DNA of 34,739 nt, taken from positions 1 to 34,739 of the forward strand of contig JAKIUB010000026.1 in the NCBI GenBank assembly GCA_021647745.1. The letters are read 5' to 3'. The notes under the pieces are model-generated. The model worked only from the letters and a program-made list of their open reading frames with translations, was not told the DNA's origin and did no database searches. Of this stretch, positions 8,288-14,976 are shown one piece after another; within the stretch, counting starts at the first letter, position 1; each line of letters opens with the position of its first letter. The position numbers and the translations under genes were made by a program. The stretch comes from Paracoccaceae bacterium. Lineage in GTDB: Bacteria > Pseudomonadota > Alphaproteobacteria > Rhodobacterales > Rhodobacteraceae.

Positions 8288-8362
8288 CCTTGTAATCAAT
8301 GACTTGTAAGTAGATTGATGCGAGGTGTTGCGCAGCGCGCGCATGCCACGCGGGCAAAAACC

Positions 8363-8391
8363 TTGACTTTGCGAACGGTTGCGGGTATAAC
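8363..8391 (+). promoter_or_regulatory. Candidate promoter of the GTA operon
   Basis: TTGACT (8363-8368) and TATAAC (8386-8391) are separated by exactly 17 bp, the best sigma-70-like promoter I see in the window. Transcription would begin near 8398, leaving a leader of about 90 nt before the small terminase gene. The spacer contains GCGAACGGTTGCGGG; direct GTA activators such as GafA would be expected to bind in this vicinity, but no binding site can be assigned by eye. Confidence 0.65.
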
Positions 8392-8416
8392 TCTAGGCAA
8401 GCTGGAAGAAATGGGC

Positions 8417-8448
8417 GAGCGGATCATCGAAAGGTGGGCCGCTCTTTT
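8417..8448 (+). terminator. Leader hairpin with T-tract, possible attenuator
   Basis: Within the predicted leader of the GTA operon, GAGCGG (8417-8422) pairs with CCGCTC (8439-8444) across a 16-nt loop and is followed by TTTT and then CGTTT. The stem is short but GC-rich. It lies between the promoter and the first GTA gene, so it could reduce read-through into the cluster unless overcome by an activator. It is weaker than the acpP terminator and could be fortuitous. Confidence 0.4.
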
Positions 8449-8487
8449 CGTTTCTGCCCCGTTACGGAGCAGGTGAAGGCTGAATAC

Positions 8488-8808
8488 ATGACATTGAAAT
8501 CATCCAAGGCTGGCAAGACCGGCAAGGATACCCTGCGCTCGGCGCGGTTTTTATACCGGCGGTTGGCACGGGGGCTAGAGGTGTTGATTGAGCGTATGGA
8601 AGGCGGGCTGGTGTCTGAGGACGCAGCGTCTGTCCAGAAGCAATTAACATCACATTTCAAAACCCTACAGCAAATTGTTGATATAGAGGTGGCGCTTGGA
8701 AAACGTGAAAAACAAGGCGGCGGGGAAACCGCACTCGACCTTGACGCAGCAAGACGCGAGATCTGTGATCGACTACTTAAGCGGGCTAAAGCCGAACGCA
8801 CTGAATGA
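8488..8808 (+). CDS. GTA g1, small terminase subunit
   Basis: This first gene of the GTA cluster encodes a 106-residue charged, helical protein (MTLKSSKAGKTGKDTLRSAR at the start). Its position and character fit RcGTA g1, shown in R. capsulatus to act as the small terminase subunit that works with the large subunit in headful-like packaging of host DNA. No ATPase motif is expected or seen. The ATG at 8488 is chosen because AGGTGAAGG lies 8 nt upstream; a longer frame from 8434 lacks this. Its 3' end overlaps the large terminase frame. Identity rests on position and general composition more than on strong motifs. Confidence 0.75.
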   Translation: MTLKSSKAGKTGKDTLRSARFLYRRLARGLEVLIERMEGGLVSEDAASVQKQLTSHFKTLQQIVDIEVALGKREKQGGGETALDLDAARREICDRLLKRAKAERTE

Positions 8809-10093
8809 GGCGCTGGATGGTTTGAGCGATAACGCGCTGGTGTCCCTTCCATGGCTCTTTGAGCTTTGGGCCCTGGAAGGGCATCAGCTTCCGCCTGAGG
8901 GGGATTGGACGACATGGGTGATTTTGGGTGGCCGGGGAGCTGGCAAAACCCGCGCCGGGGCTGAGTGGGTTCGCGCGCAAGTAGAGGGTGCGCGGCCACA
9001 GGATAAGGGGCGGTGTCGCCGGGTTGCATTGGTTGGCGAGACGATTGAGCAGTGCCGCGAGGTGATGGTTTTTGGCGAGAGCGGGATTTTGGCCTGCTCG
9101 CCACCGGATCGTCGGCCAAAGTGGGAGGCCACGCGCCGGCGGCTTTTATGGCCCAACGGTGCGGTTGCCGAGCTTTATTCGGCCTTTGACCCCGAGCGGT
9201 TGCGCGGGCCGCAATTTGATGCGGCTTGGGTTGACGAGCTGGCCAAGTGGAAAAAAGGGCGCGAGGCGTGGGATATGCTGCAATTTGCGCTGCGGTTGGG
9301 GGAAAGCCCCCGGCAGGTGGTGACGACAACACCAAAGAACAATCCGCTGTTGCGGGAGATTCTGGACGAGGTGACGACGATAAAAACCTCGGCGGCGACC
9401 AGCGTTAACCGTGCCAATCTGGCGGCGTCGTTTCTGCGCTATGTGACCGCAAAATACAAAGACACAAGGCTGGGGCGGCAAGAGCTGGAAGGCGAATTAT
9501 TGATGTCCGAGGAGGGCGCGCTATGGCGGCATGAGGATATCAAACGTGGAGAATCTGGTGATTTTAGCCGGATCGTGGTGGCGGTGGACCCGCCGGTGAC
9601 GAGCGGCGCGAAGGCTGACCGTTGCGGGATCGTGGTGGCGGGGGTGTTCACCGACGGGCCGCCGGTGAACTGGCGGGCGGTGGTATTAAAAGATGCTTCT
9701 GTGCAGGGGGCCAGTCCGCAAGGCTGGGCGGCGCGGGCGGTTGAGGTGTTTCATTCTTTCAAGGCGGACCGGCTGGTGGCCGAGGTAAATCAGGGCGGTG
9801 AGCTGGTCGAAAGCCTGATCCGGCAGATCGACCCTTTGGTGCCATACCGTGCGGTGCGGGCTTCGCGCGGCAAGATTGCGCGGGCCGAGCCGGTGGCGGC
9901 ACTTTACGAGCAGGGGCGGGTGGCGCATTTGCCGGGCATGGCCGCGCTGGAAGACCAGATGTGCCTGATGACCGGCGCTGGCTTTAAGGGTGCTGGCAGC
10001 CCCGACAGGGTGGATGCGCTGGTCTGGGCGATAACGGATTTGATGATTGATCCGGCGGCCAGGTTTTTGGCGCCACGGGTGCGCGGGCTTTAG
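8765..10093 (+). CDS. terL: GTA g2, large terminase (ATPase and nuclease)
   Basis: The large terminase powers DNA entry into the GTA head and cuts packaged DNA. With the GTG start used here it has 442 residues. The ATPase domain has Walker A GGRGAGKT at about 55-62, Walker B around FDAAWVDELAKW, and the coupling motif VVTTTPKNNP. The C-terminal RNase-H-like nuclease has acidic residues in VVAVDPPVTSGAKADRCG, LVAEVNQGGELVES and DRVDALVWAITDL. LPWLFELWAL before Walker A is typical of GTA and HK97-like enzymes. The start is uncertain: no in-frame ATG precedes the conserved region. Candidates are TTG 8696 (deep in g1), GTG 8765 and TTG 8822. The ATG overlapping the g1 stop at 8805 is in the wrong frame. 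Confidence 0.93.
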   Translation: MIDYLSGLKPNALNEALDGLSDNALVSLPWLFELWALEGHQLPPEGDWTTWVILGGRGAGKTRAGAEWVRAQVEGARPQDKGRCRRVALVGETIEQCREVMVFGESGILACSPPDRRPKWEATRRRLLWPNGAVAELYSAFDPERLRGPQFDAAWVDELAKWKKGREAWDMLQFALRLGESPRQVVTTTPKNNPLLREILDEVTTIKTSAATSVNRANLAASFLRYVTAKYKDTRLGRQELEGELLMSEEGALWRHEDIKRGESGDFSRIVVAVDPPVTSGAKADRCGIVVAGVFTDGPPVNWRAVVLKDASVQGASPQGWAARAVEVFHSFKADRLVAEVNQGGELVESLIRQIDPLVPYRAVRASRGKIARAEPVAALYEQGRVAHLPGMAALEDQMCLMTGAGFKGAGSPDRVDALVWAITDLMIDPAARFLAPRVRGL

Positions 10094-10095
10094 AT

Positions 10096-10123
10096 TGGTG
10101 GGGCTAAACCCCCACTCTACATT
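10096..10123 (+). repeat. Short hairpin motif after terminase gene, copy 1
   Basis: GTGGGG (10098-10103) pairs with CCCCAC (10110-10115) around a 6-nt loop, followed by TCTACATT. A related sequence, also placed immediately after a GTA gene stop codon and ending in CTCTACGATT, occurs at 11613-11643. The shared layout (GGTGGG-G/CT-AA/CC-CTCTAC) suggests a dispersed intergenic palindrome family rather than a gene-specific terminator; there is no T-tract. Confidence 0.45.
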
Positions 10124-10134
10124 CGGATTTTTAG

Positions 10135-10182
10135 GCGACCGGATGTGACTACTAAACTAGTCTAGTAGTCACATCCGGTCGC
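10135..10182. repeat. Perfect 20-bp inverted repeat between terminase and portal
   Basis: The arm GCGACCGGATGTGACTACTA (10135-10154) is perfectly complementary to 10163-10182, with an 8-nt loop AACTAGTC, giving a 48-nt hairpin or cruciform. It fills most of the gap between the terminase and portal genes. It has no T-tract, so it is not a standard terminator. An in-frame ATG begins two bases after it, but the portal start is better placed at 10214. It could be an RNA processing or stability element, a barrier to read-through, or the remnant of a small palindromic mobile element. Confidence 0.9.
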
Positions 10183-10213
10183 GATGTTTGCAACAATATG
10201 GGGGCTTAACTTT

Positions 10214-11386
10214 ATGGTTTTGCAGCTTTTCAGGGCGTCTAAGGGCGTGGAAGAAAGAAAGTACAGCGCGGTTTCCGGGGTTGTGTCGTTTCAGGGCGCG
10301 GGGCGGGCTACGTGGTCGGGGCGTGATAGCGCCAGTCTGGCGCGCAACGGGTTTATCGGTAATCCGGTTGGCTTTCGCTGTGTGAAAATGATCGCGGAAG
10401 CGGCGGCGGATGTCGGGCTGGTTTTAGCCGATGGCGAGCGCCGCTACGAGACTCATCCGATGCTTTCTTTGTTGGCGCGGCCCAATCAGGCCGAGGGGCG
10501 GGCCGACCTGCTGGAGGCGCTTTTTGGCCAGCTTTTGCTGTCTGGCGATGGTTACCTTGAGGCTGCCGGGCTGGATGAAGCCGGCCTGCCGCAAGAGCTG
10601 TTTGTGCTGCGTTCTGATCGGATGCGGGTGGTGCCGGGGGCTGATGGCTGGCCGGTGGCCTATGAATACGCGGTCGGGGCCAAAAAGCACCGGTTTGATA
10701 TGCGGGATGAGGTGAAGCCGGTTTTGCATATCAAGTTTTTCCATCCGTCAGACGACCATTACGGGCTGGCCCCGATGGAGGCGGCACTTAAGGCGCTGGA
10801 TGTGCATAATTCGGCTAGTGCTTGGTCTAAATCACTTTTAGACAATGCCGCGCGCCCTTCGGGTGCGATTGTTTATAAGGGTGCAGACGGCATGGGTAGC
10901 ATGGCCGAGGACCAGTATGAGCGTCTGGTATCTGAAATGGAAAGTCATCATCAGGGTGCGCGCAATGCCGGTCGCCCGATGCTGCTTGAGGGCGGACTGG
11001 ATTGGAAACCGATGGGGTTTAGCCCCTCGGATATGGAGTTTCAGAAAACCAAAGAGAGTGCGGCGCGCGAGATTGCGCTGGCTTTCGGGGTGCCGCCGAT
11101 GTTGCTCGGCCTGCCGGGCGATGCGGCTTATGCCAATTATGCCGAGGCGAACCGCGCGTTTTACCGCCAGACCGTGCTGCCTTTGGTTGGCAAGGTTATG
11201 GGTGCGCTTGGCAACTGGTTGTCGGATTATTACGGCGCGGCGATCAGCTTGAAGCCGGATATGGATAGCGTGCCGGCGCTAAGTATTGAGCGCGAATCCC
11301 AATGGCGGCGGGTGGCCAATGCCGACTTTCTGACCGTGGCGGAGAAACGGGCCATGCTTGGCCTGCCGGTGGTGATGGATGAGTAA
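10214..11386 (+). CDS. GTA g3, portal protein
   Basis: The portal forms the dodecameric ring at one capsid vertex through which DNA is packaged. The 390-residue protein is an HK97-family portal. It shows NGFIGNPVGFRCVKMIAEAA near the N-terminus, YETHPMLSLLARPN, the FGQLLLSGDGYLEA region, LHIKFFHPSDDHYGLAPMEA, and ESAAREIALAFGVPPMLLGL followed by ANYAEANRAFYRQTVLPL. The ATG at 10214 is preceded by GGGGGC at suitable spacing; the ATG at 10184 would add ten unlikely residues directly after the hairpin. Its end overlaps g3.5 by 8 nt. Length is normal for GTA portals. Confidence 0.94.
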   Translation: MVLQLFRASKGVEERKYSAVSGVVSFQGAGRATWSGRDSASLARNGFIGNPVGFRCVKMIAEAAADVGLVLADGERRYETHPMLSLLARPNQAEGRADLLEALFGQLLLSGDGYLEAAGLDEAGLPQELFVLRSDRMRVVPGADGWPVAYEYAVGAKKHRFDMRDEVKPVLHIKFFHPSDDHYGLAPMEAALKALDVHNSASAWSKSLLDNAARPSGAIVYKGADGMGSMAEDQYERLVSEMESHHQGARNAGRPMLLEGGLDWKPMGFSPSDMEFQKTKESAAREIALAFGVPPMLLGLPGDAAYANYAEANRAFYRQTVLPLVGKVMGALGNWLSDYYGAAISLKPDMDSVPALSIERESQWRRVANADFLTVAEKRAMLGLPVVMDE

Positions 11387-11615
11387 GCGGCAAGGGGGTG
11401 GCTCGCGCTATCTTTATGAGCCGTTTGACGCCGCGCAGGCGCGGATTGATACCCATGAGCGGGTGACAAACGAGCGCTGGAAGGGGCTGGAGCGGCGGCT
11501 GAACACCATAGAAACCATGCTTGAGCGGCTTGAGCGCCGCATGTGGCTGGCGGTTTATGGCGCGGCAAGCCTGTTTTTGGCCAATGTCGCGTTGGCGTTT
11601 TTCGAGCGCGGGTGA
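11379..11615 (+). CDS. GTA g3.5 head-formation protein
   Basis: This 78-residue protein has a helical, charged N-terminal half (a likely coiled coil in about residues 25-52, NERWKGLERRLNTIETMLER) followed by one hydrophobic segment near the C-terminus (about 54-74, MWLAVYGAASLFLANVALAF). Size, layout and position between portal and protease match RcGTA g3.5, a small protein family linked to GTA head formation (rcc01685-like). It overlaps the portal gene by 8 nt, consistent with coupled translation. The molecular role is not established from sequence. Confidence 0.8.
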   Translation: MSKRQGGGSRYLYEPFDAAQARIDTHERVTNERWKGLERRLNTIETMLERLERRMWLAVYGAASLFLANVALAFFERG

Positions 11616-11643
11616 TGGTGGGCTGAAGCCTGCTCTACGATTT
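11613..11643 (+). repeat. Short hairpin motif after g3.5, copy 2
   Basis: Immediately after the g3.5 stop codon, TGGTGGGCTGAAGCCTGCTC followed by TACGATT resembles the element that follows the terminase gene at 10096-10123. The core GGCTGAAGCC can fold into a short stem. The similarity is partial, and the inverted arms are weaker than in the first copy. Confidence 0.35.
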
Positions 11644-11665
11644 CAAAACATTGAAAGGGAATGGA

Positions 11666-12211
11666 ATGAAGTATTCTCCACTCATAGGCCTTGCCTACGA
11701 GACCAAATTTTGTGCGCTGGAGGAAACGGCGCTGAATGGCGCGGTGATCAGCGGCTATGCCAGCTTGTTTGGCGCCTCTGATCAGGGGGGCGATGTGGTG
11801 CAGCCCGGGGCCTATAAGGCCAGCTTGGCCCGCCTGAACGCTCGTGGTGGCAAGGTGAAAATGCTGTGGCAGCATGATGCGACCCAGCCGATTGGGGTCT
11901 GGGACGAGATTGTCGAGGACACCAAGGGCCTGCGGGTATCTGGCCGGTTACTGACCGAGGTGCAGGCCGGGTTTGAAGCACAGGTTTTGCTGGAAGCGGG
12001 GGCGATTGACGGGCTGTCGATCGGCTATCGCACCAGGCGCAGCGAAAAGGCCGGCAATGGCCGGTTGCTGCATGAGATCGAGCTTTGGGAAGTGTCGCTC
12101 GTAACCTTCCCGATGCTGCAAGAGGCGCGTGTGCAGCCTTCCTCGGATGAGGAGGCGTTGGCGCAAAATCTGGCGGACACGTTTCGCGCCGCCAGAGACA
12201 TGCTGGCGTAA
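11666..12211 (+). CDS. GTA g4, prohead maturation protease
   Basis: This 181-residue protein belongs to the HK97 prohead protease family (peptidase U35), which cleaves the N-terminal delta/scaffold segment of the capsid protein during head maturation. The family hallmarks are visible: GYASLFGASDQGGDVVQPGA near the N-terminus, His in KMLWQHDATQPIGVW, Ser in IDGLSIGYRT, and WEVSLVTFPMLQEARV near the end. The ATG at 11666 follows AGGGA with good spacing; an upstream TTG at 11651 is less likely. It directly precedes the capsid gene, its substrate. Its stop codon lies inside a small hairpin (12202-12218). Confidence 0.93.
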   Translation: MKYSPLIGLAYETKFCALEETALNGAVISGYASLFGASDQGGDVVQPGAYKASLARLNARGGKVKMLWQHDATQPIGVWDEIVEDTKGLRVSGRLLTEVQAGFEAQVLLEAGAIDGLSIGYRTRRSEKAGNGRLLHEIELWEVSLVTFPMLQEARVQPSSDEEALAQNLADTFRAARDMLA

Positions 12212-12259
12212 TGCCAGCTTCAACCAAATCGTTTCGATTAAAATTGAATCGGAAAACAC

Positions 12260-12305
12260 TGCCTCTCGCTAACGCTCAAGCGCGTTTCCCGAGGCATTGT
12301 TTTTT
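12260..12305 (+). terminator. Terminator-like hairpin before the capsid gene
   Basis: TGCCTC (12260-12265) pairs with GAGGCA (12291-12296), and inside it AACGC (12271-12275) pairs with GCGTT (12282-12286). The structure is followed by TTGTTTTTTT (12297-12305, one G interruption). It lies in the 126-nt gap between the protease and capsid genes. It could act as a partial intrinsic terminator or as a 5' processing and stability element for the capsid message. A second small hairpin, GCTGGC/GCCAGC at 12202-12218, spans the protease stop codon. Confidence 0.5.
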
Positions 12306-12337
12306 GGGGAAAACCGAAACGCTATAGAGGAAAACCA

Positions 12338-13513
12338 ATGGGTAATACCGAAACCAAGGCTCAAGGTCCGGCTGTGGAAGTGAAGGCTGCACTGCAAGGA
12401 TTTTTGTCTGAATTCAATGGGTTCCAGTCGGAGCTTAAATCTAAACTTAAAGAACAGGAAAATCGTTTGAACATGCTTGACCGTAAATCTATCTCGACCT
12501 CCCGCCACGCCCTTTCAACGGCTGCCGATCTTGACATGCCCCACAAAAAGGCATTTTCGGCCTATCTGCGTTCGGGCGATGATGACGCGCTGCGCGGGTT
12601 GCCGATGGAAGAAAAGGCGCTTTCCACGGCTGTGTCGGCTGATGGCGGCTTTTTGGTAGATCCGCAAACTTCGGCCACCATTTCTTCAGTGCTACGCGGC
12701 GCGGCTTCTATTCGTGCCATTGCCAATGTGGTGCAGGTGGAAAGCACGGCCTATGATGTGCTGGTTGACCAGACCGATATTGGCGCTGGCTGGGCCTCTG
12801 AAACCGCCGCTACCGCCGAAACCGGCACACCGCAGATCGACCGTATTTCCATTCCGCTGCACGAGCTTTCGGCCCTGCCCAAAGCCAGCCAGCGCCTGCT
12901 GGACGATAGCGCGTTTGATGTCGAGGGCTGGCTTGCGGGCCGTATTGCCGACAAGTTCAGCCGCGCCGAAAGCCAGTCGTTTGTGTTGGGTGACGGCATT
13001 GACAAACCCACCGGCTTTTTGACCCACCCTGTGCTGGATAACGGTGTTTGGGCCTGGGGCAATCTGGGCTATGTGCCTACTGGTGCTGCGGGTGATTTCA
13101 ACGGAGTTGATCCGGCTGATGCCATCGTTGATCTGGTTTATGCGCTCAATGCGCAGTACCGCGCCAATGCGAGCTTTGTGATGAATTCCAAAACCGCCGG
13201 TGCTGTGCGCAAGATGAAAGACGTCGATGGCCGTTTTCTTTGGTCTGATGGTCTCGCTGCTGGCGAACCCGCGCGCTTGATGGGCTATCCGGTGCTGATC
13301 GCCGAAGATATGCCCGATATTGCGGCTGATGCCATGGCTATCGCCTTTGGTGATTTTGGCGCTGGTTATACCGTGGCCGAGCGCCCTGATCTGCGCATTT
13401 TGCGCGATCCGTTCAGCGCCAAACCGCATGTGCTGTTTTATGCCACCAAGCGCGTGGGTGGTGATGTGAGCGATTTCGCCGCCATCAAGCTGCTGAAATT
13501 TGCGGTGGCCTAA
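12338..13513 (+). CDS. GTA g5, HK97-fold major capsid protein
   Basis: The main structural protein of the GTA head. The 391-residue product has a helical delta domain (about residues 1-90, including a coiled-coil stretch at 27-50) followed by the HK97 fold beginning at EKALSTAVSADGGFLVDPQT. Conserved parts include LRGAASIRAIANVVQ, the E-loop GAGWASETAATAETGTPQ, and the spine-helix region SALPKASQRLLDDSAFD. By analogy with RcGTA, maturation cleavage would fall near Lys93/Ala94, a position I infer and do not see directly. An AGAGGAAAACC leader gives a strong ribosome binding site. It is bounded by RNA hairpins on both sides, unlike the other GTA genes, which abut each other. Confidence 0.96.
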   Translation: MGNTETKAQGPAVEVKAALQGFLSEFNGFQSELKSKLKEQENRLNMLDRKSISTSRHALSTAADLDMPHKKAFSAYLRSGDDDALRGLPMEEKALSTAVSADGGFLVDPQTSATISSVLRGAASIRAIANVVQVESTAYDVLVDQTDIGAGWASETAATAETGTPQIDRISIPLHELSALPKASQRLLDDSAFDVEGWLAGRIADKFSRAESQSFVLGDGIDKPTGFLTHPVLDNGVWAWGNLGYVPTGAAGDFNGVDPADAIVDLVYALNAQYRANASFVMNSKTAGAVRKMKDVDGRFLWSDGLAAGEPARLMGYPVLIAEDMPDIAADAMAIAFGDFGAGYTVAERPDLRILRDPFSAKPHVLFYATKRVGGDVSDFAAIKLLKFAVA

Positions 13514-13536
13514 GGCGTGAGCCTGGCCCTGCAATA

Positions 13537-13719
13537 GGTCGCCCTGTCGGGCGGCCGGCTTCCCCCGTGCTTCCGGTTTGATGTTCCTCCCTCCGTATGG
13601 GCGGCACGGGGGGATTTACCCTTAGAGCCGAGCCTAATTATGGCACTGGTTGGGCGGCTCTAAGTTGTTGATTTAACGCGCAATTTATTCCAAACCGGTT
13701 CTCACTTTTTGGATTGCGC
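13537..13719 (+). repeat. Four consecutive hairpins downstream of the capsid gene
   Basis: The 224-nt gap after the capsid gene is almost entirely inverted repeats. H1 is GGTCGCCC (13537-13544) with GGGCGGCC (13549-13556), one wobble. H2 is CCCCCGTGC (13562-13570) with GCACGGGGG (13604-13612). H3 is TTAGAGCCG (13622-13630) with CGGCTCTAA (13655-13663). H4 is GCGCAAT (13678-13684) with ATTGCGC (13713-13719), with inner CCAAA/TTTGG. None has a good T-tract. The cluster may stabilise capsid mRNA, dampen downstream expression, or be a small structured RNA. Confidence 0.7.
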
Positions 13720-13737
13720 CTATATGACTGGACCCAA

Positions 13738-14064
13738 ATGCGCGGCACAATTTTAAAAGACCCGACCTCCGAGCTGGCCTTTACCATTGACTGGAGAGCG
13801 GAAGGGCTTTTGGCACAGGAACAGGTGGTTGATGACCTTGGCTGGACGGTTCAGCCGGTGGATGACAACCCGAATTGCCTGAGAATTACTGAACAAACGG
13901 TGCGGCATTGTTGCTCGCGCGTGGTGATGACCGGCGGATCGGAGGGGCAGGTTTACCTGCTGACCTGCACCGTGGGCACCACCAAAAAGCGGGTATTGAA
14001 ACAGGCGGTGATCTTGCGGATCGCGGCGGCATCCATGAACGGAGATTTAGATGAATCTGACTGA
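13738..14064 (+). CDS. Small Ig-like phage protein between g5 and g6
   Basis: This 108-residue protein has the pattern seen in small Ig-like proteins encoded near the capsid and connector genes of many tailed phages: an N-terminal LKDPTSELAFTIDW, a middle VMTGGSEGQVYLLTCTVGTT, and a beta-rich ending. Related proteins are usually called head decoration or fiber-tail adaptor proteins; which applies here is not clear. It is rich in cysteine for a phage structural protein (four residues). The ATG at 13738 is chosen by homology-like length, although its ribosome binding site is weak (CTGGA). It overlaps g6 by 14 nt. I do not recall a counterpart at this position in the original R. capsulatus cluster. 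Confidence 0.65.
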   Translation: MRGTILKDPTSELAFTIDWRAEGLLAQEQVVDDLGWTVQPVDDNPNCLRITEQTVRHCCSRVVMTGGSEGQVYLLTCTVGTTKKRVLKQAVILRIAAASMNGDLDESD

Positions 14065-14644
14065 AACAACAACGCTGATAGCGGCTGATTTTCCGATCCC
14101 CGCATTTGGCGACCACTTGCGGCTGGGCACCGGGTTTACCGATGACGGTGGCCAGGATGCCCTGTTGGAAAGCTGCCTGCGCGCCGCCATGGGCGCGATA
14201 GAGGCCCGCACCGGCAAGATATTGATCGCGCGCGGTTTTGACTGGCGCACCTATGTCTGGCGGCGCGATAACGGCGCGCAGGCGCTGCCGGTTTCGCCGG
14301 TAAATGCGATCACCCAGATGGTGGTTTTCCCGGTCAAAGGTCCGCCGACCTACATCAATTCGACCCTGTTCGCGCTGGTGCCCGATATGCAGCGACCCAA
14401 GGTAGTGCCCATTGGCGGCGATCTGCCCGAGATACCCGAATATGGCGCGGTGCAAATCAGCTTTAACGCTGGTTATGGCGCGTGGGCGGCGGTACCGGCG
14501 GCGCTGCAACAGGCGATGTTTTTGCTGGCTGCGAGCTATTACGAGCACCGTGATACCATGGTCAGCAACACAGGCCAGATGCCGTTTGGGGTGATGGCGC
14601 TGATCGCGCCTTTCCGGCGGGTGCGCCTTGGCGGTGCGCCATGA
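14051..14644 (+). CDS. GTA g6, head-tail connector (adaptor)
   Basis: This 197-residue protein fits the phiE125 gp8 / HK97 gp6-like connector family, whose ring sits directly below the portal. The N-terminal helical part includes LLESCLRAAMGAIEARTGKI. A beta-rich middle has LPVSPVNAITQMVVF, and the C-terminal part has ALQQAMFLLAASYYEHRD, a helix typical of this family. It overlaps the upstream Ig-like gene by 14 nt, and its TGA stop overlaps the ATG of g7 (ATGA junction), both signs of coupled translation. Length matches the RcGTA adaptor. Confidence 0.85.
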   Translation: MNLTETTTLIAADFPIPAFGDHLRLGTGFTDDGGQDALLESCLRAAMGAIEARTGKILIARGFDWRTYVWRRDNGAQALPVSPVNAITQMVVFPVKGPPTYINSTLFALVPDMQRPKVVPIGGDLPEIPEYGAVQISFNAGYGAWAAVPAALQQAMFLLAASYYEHRDTMVSNTGQMPFGVMALIAPFRRVRLGGAP

Positions 14645-14976
14645 GTACCCCGCGCCTGAACCGCAAACTGGTGCTGGAAGAGCGCCAGAAACTGCCCGAC
14701 GGCATGGGCGGCTTTTCCGAAAGCTGGGTCGCCAAGGGGGCGCTTTGGGCCTCGATCAACGCCGTTGGTGCGTCAGAGCAACTGCTGGCCGCGCGTGAGC
14801 TGCCGGTGATGAAGTTCAAAATCATTACCCGCGCCGCGCCTTTCGGGGCTGCATCGCGCCCGCGCCCCGAGCAGCGCTTTCGCGAGGGCGGGCGGCGCTT
14901 TGATATTCTGGCTGTGGGCGAATATGACCCCGCCGGCCAATACCTTGAAATCTGGGCAGAGGAGGGTCGACAATGA
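14641..14976 (+). CDS. GTA g7, head-tail joining (stopper) protein
   Basis: This 111-residue protein fits the phage head-tail joining / head-closure family (SPP1 gp16-like). The family's opening pattern is visible: LNRKLVLEERQKLPDGMGGF followed by a tryptophan (ESW), then WASINAVGASEQLLA and a C-terminal RRFDILAVGEYD...YLEIWAEE. It would close the connector beneath g6. Both ends are ATGA junctions with g6 and g8. Confidence 0.82.
   Translation: MSTPRLNRKLVLEERQKLPDGMGGFSESWVAKGALWASINAVGASEQLLAARELPVMKFKIITRAAPFGAASRPRPEQRFREGGRRFDILAVGEYDPAGQYLEIWAEEGRQ

Noticed and set aside
7340..8344. Long minus-strand open frame (334 aa) opposite mltG
   Set aside because: It is antisense to a clearly conserved gene, is rich in Arg/His/Gln/Pro as expected of shadow frames in GC-rich coding DNA, and has no recognisable motif.
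8696..8764. Extension of the large terminase to TTG 8696
   Set aside because: It lies deep inside g1, adds a poorly structured stretch, and shows no ribosome binding site.
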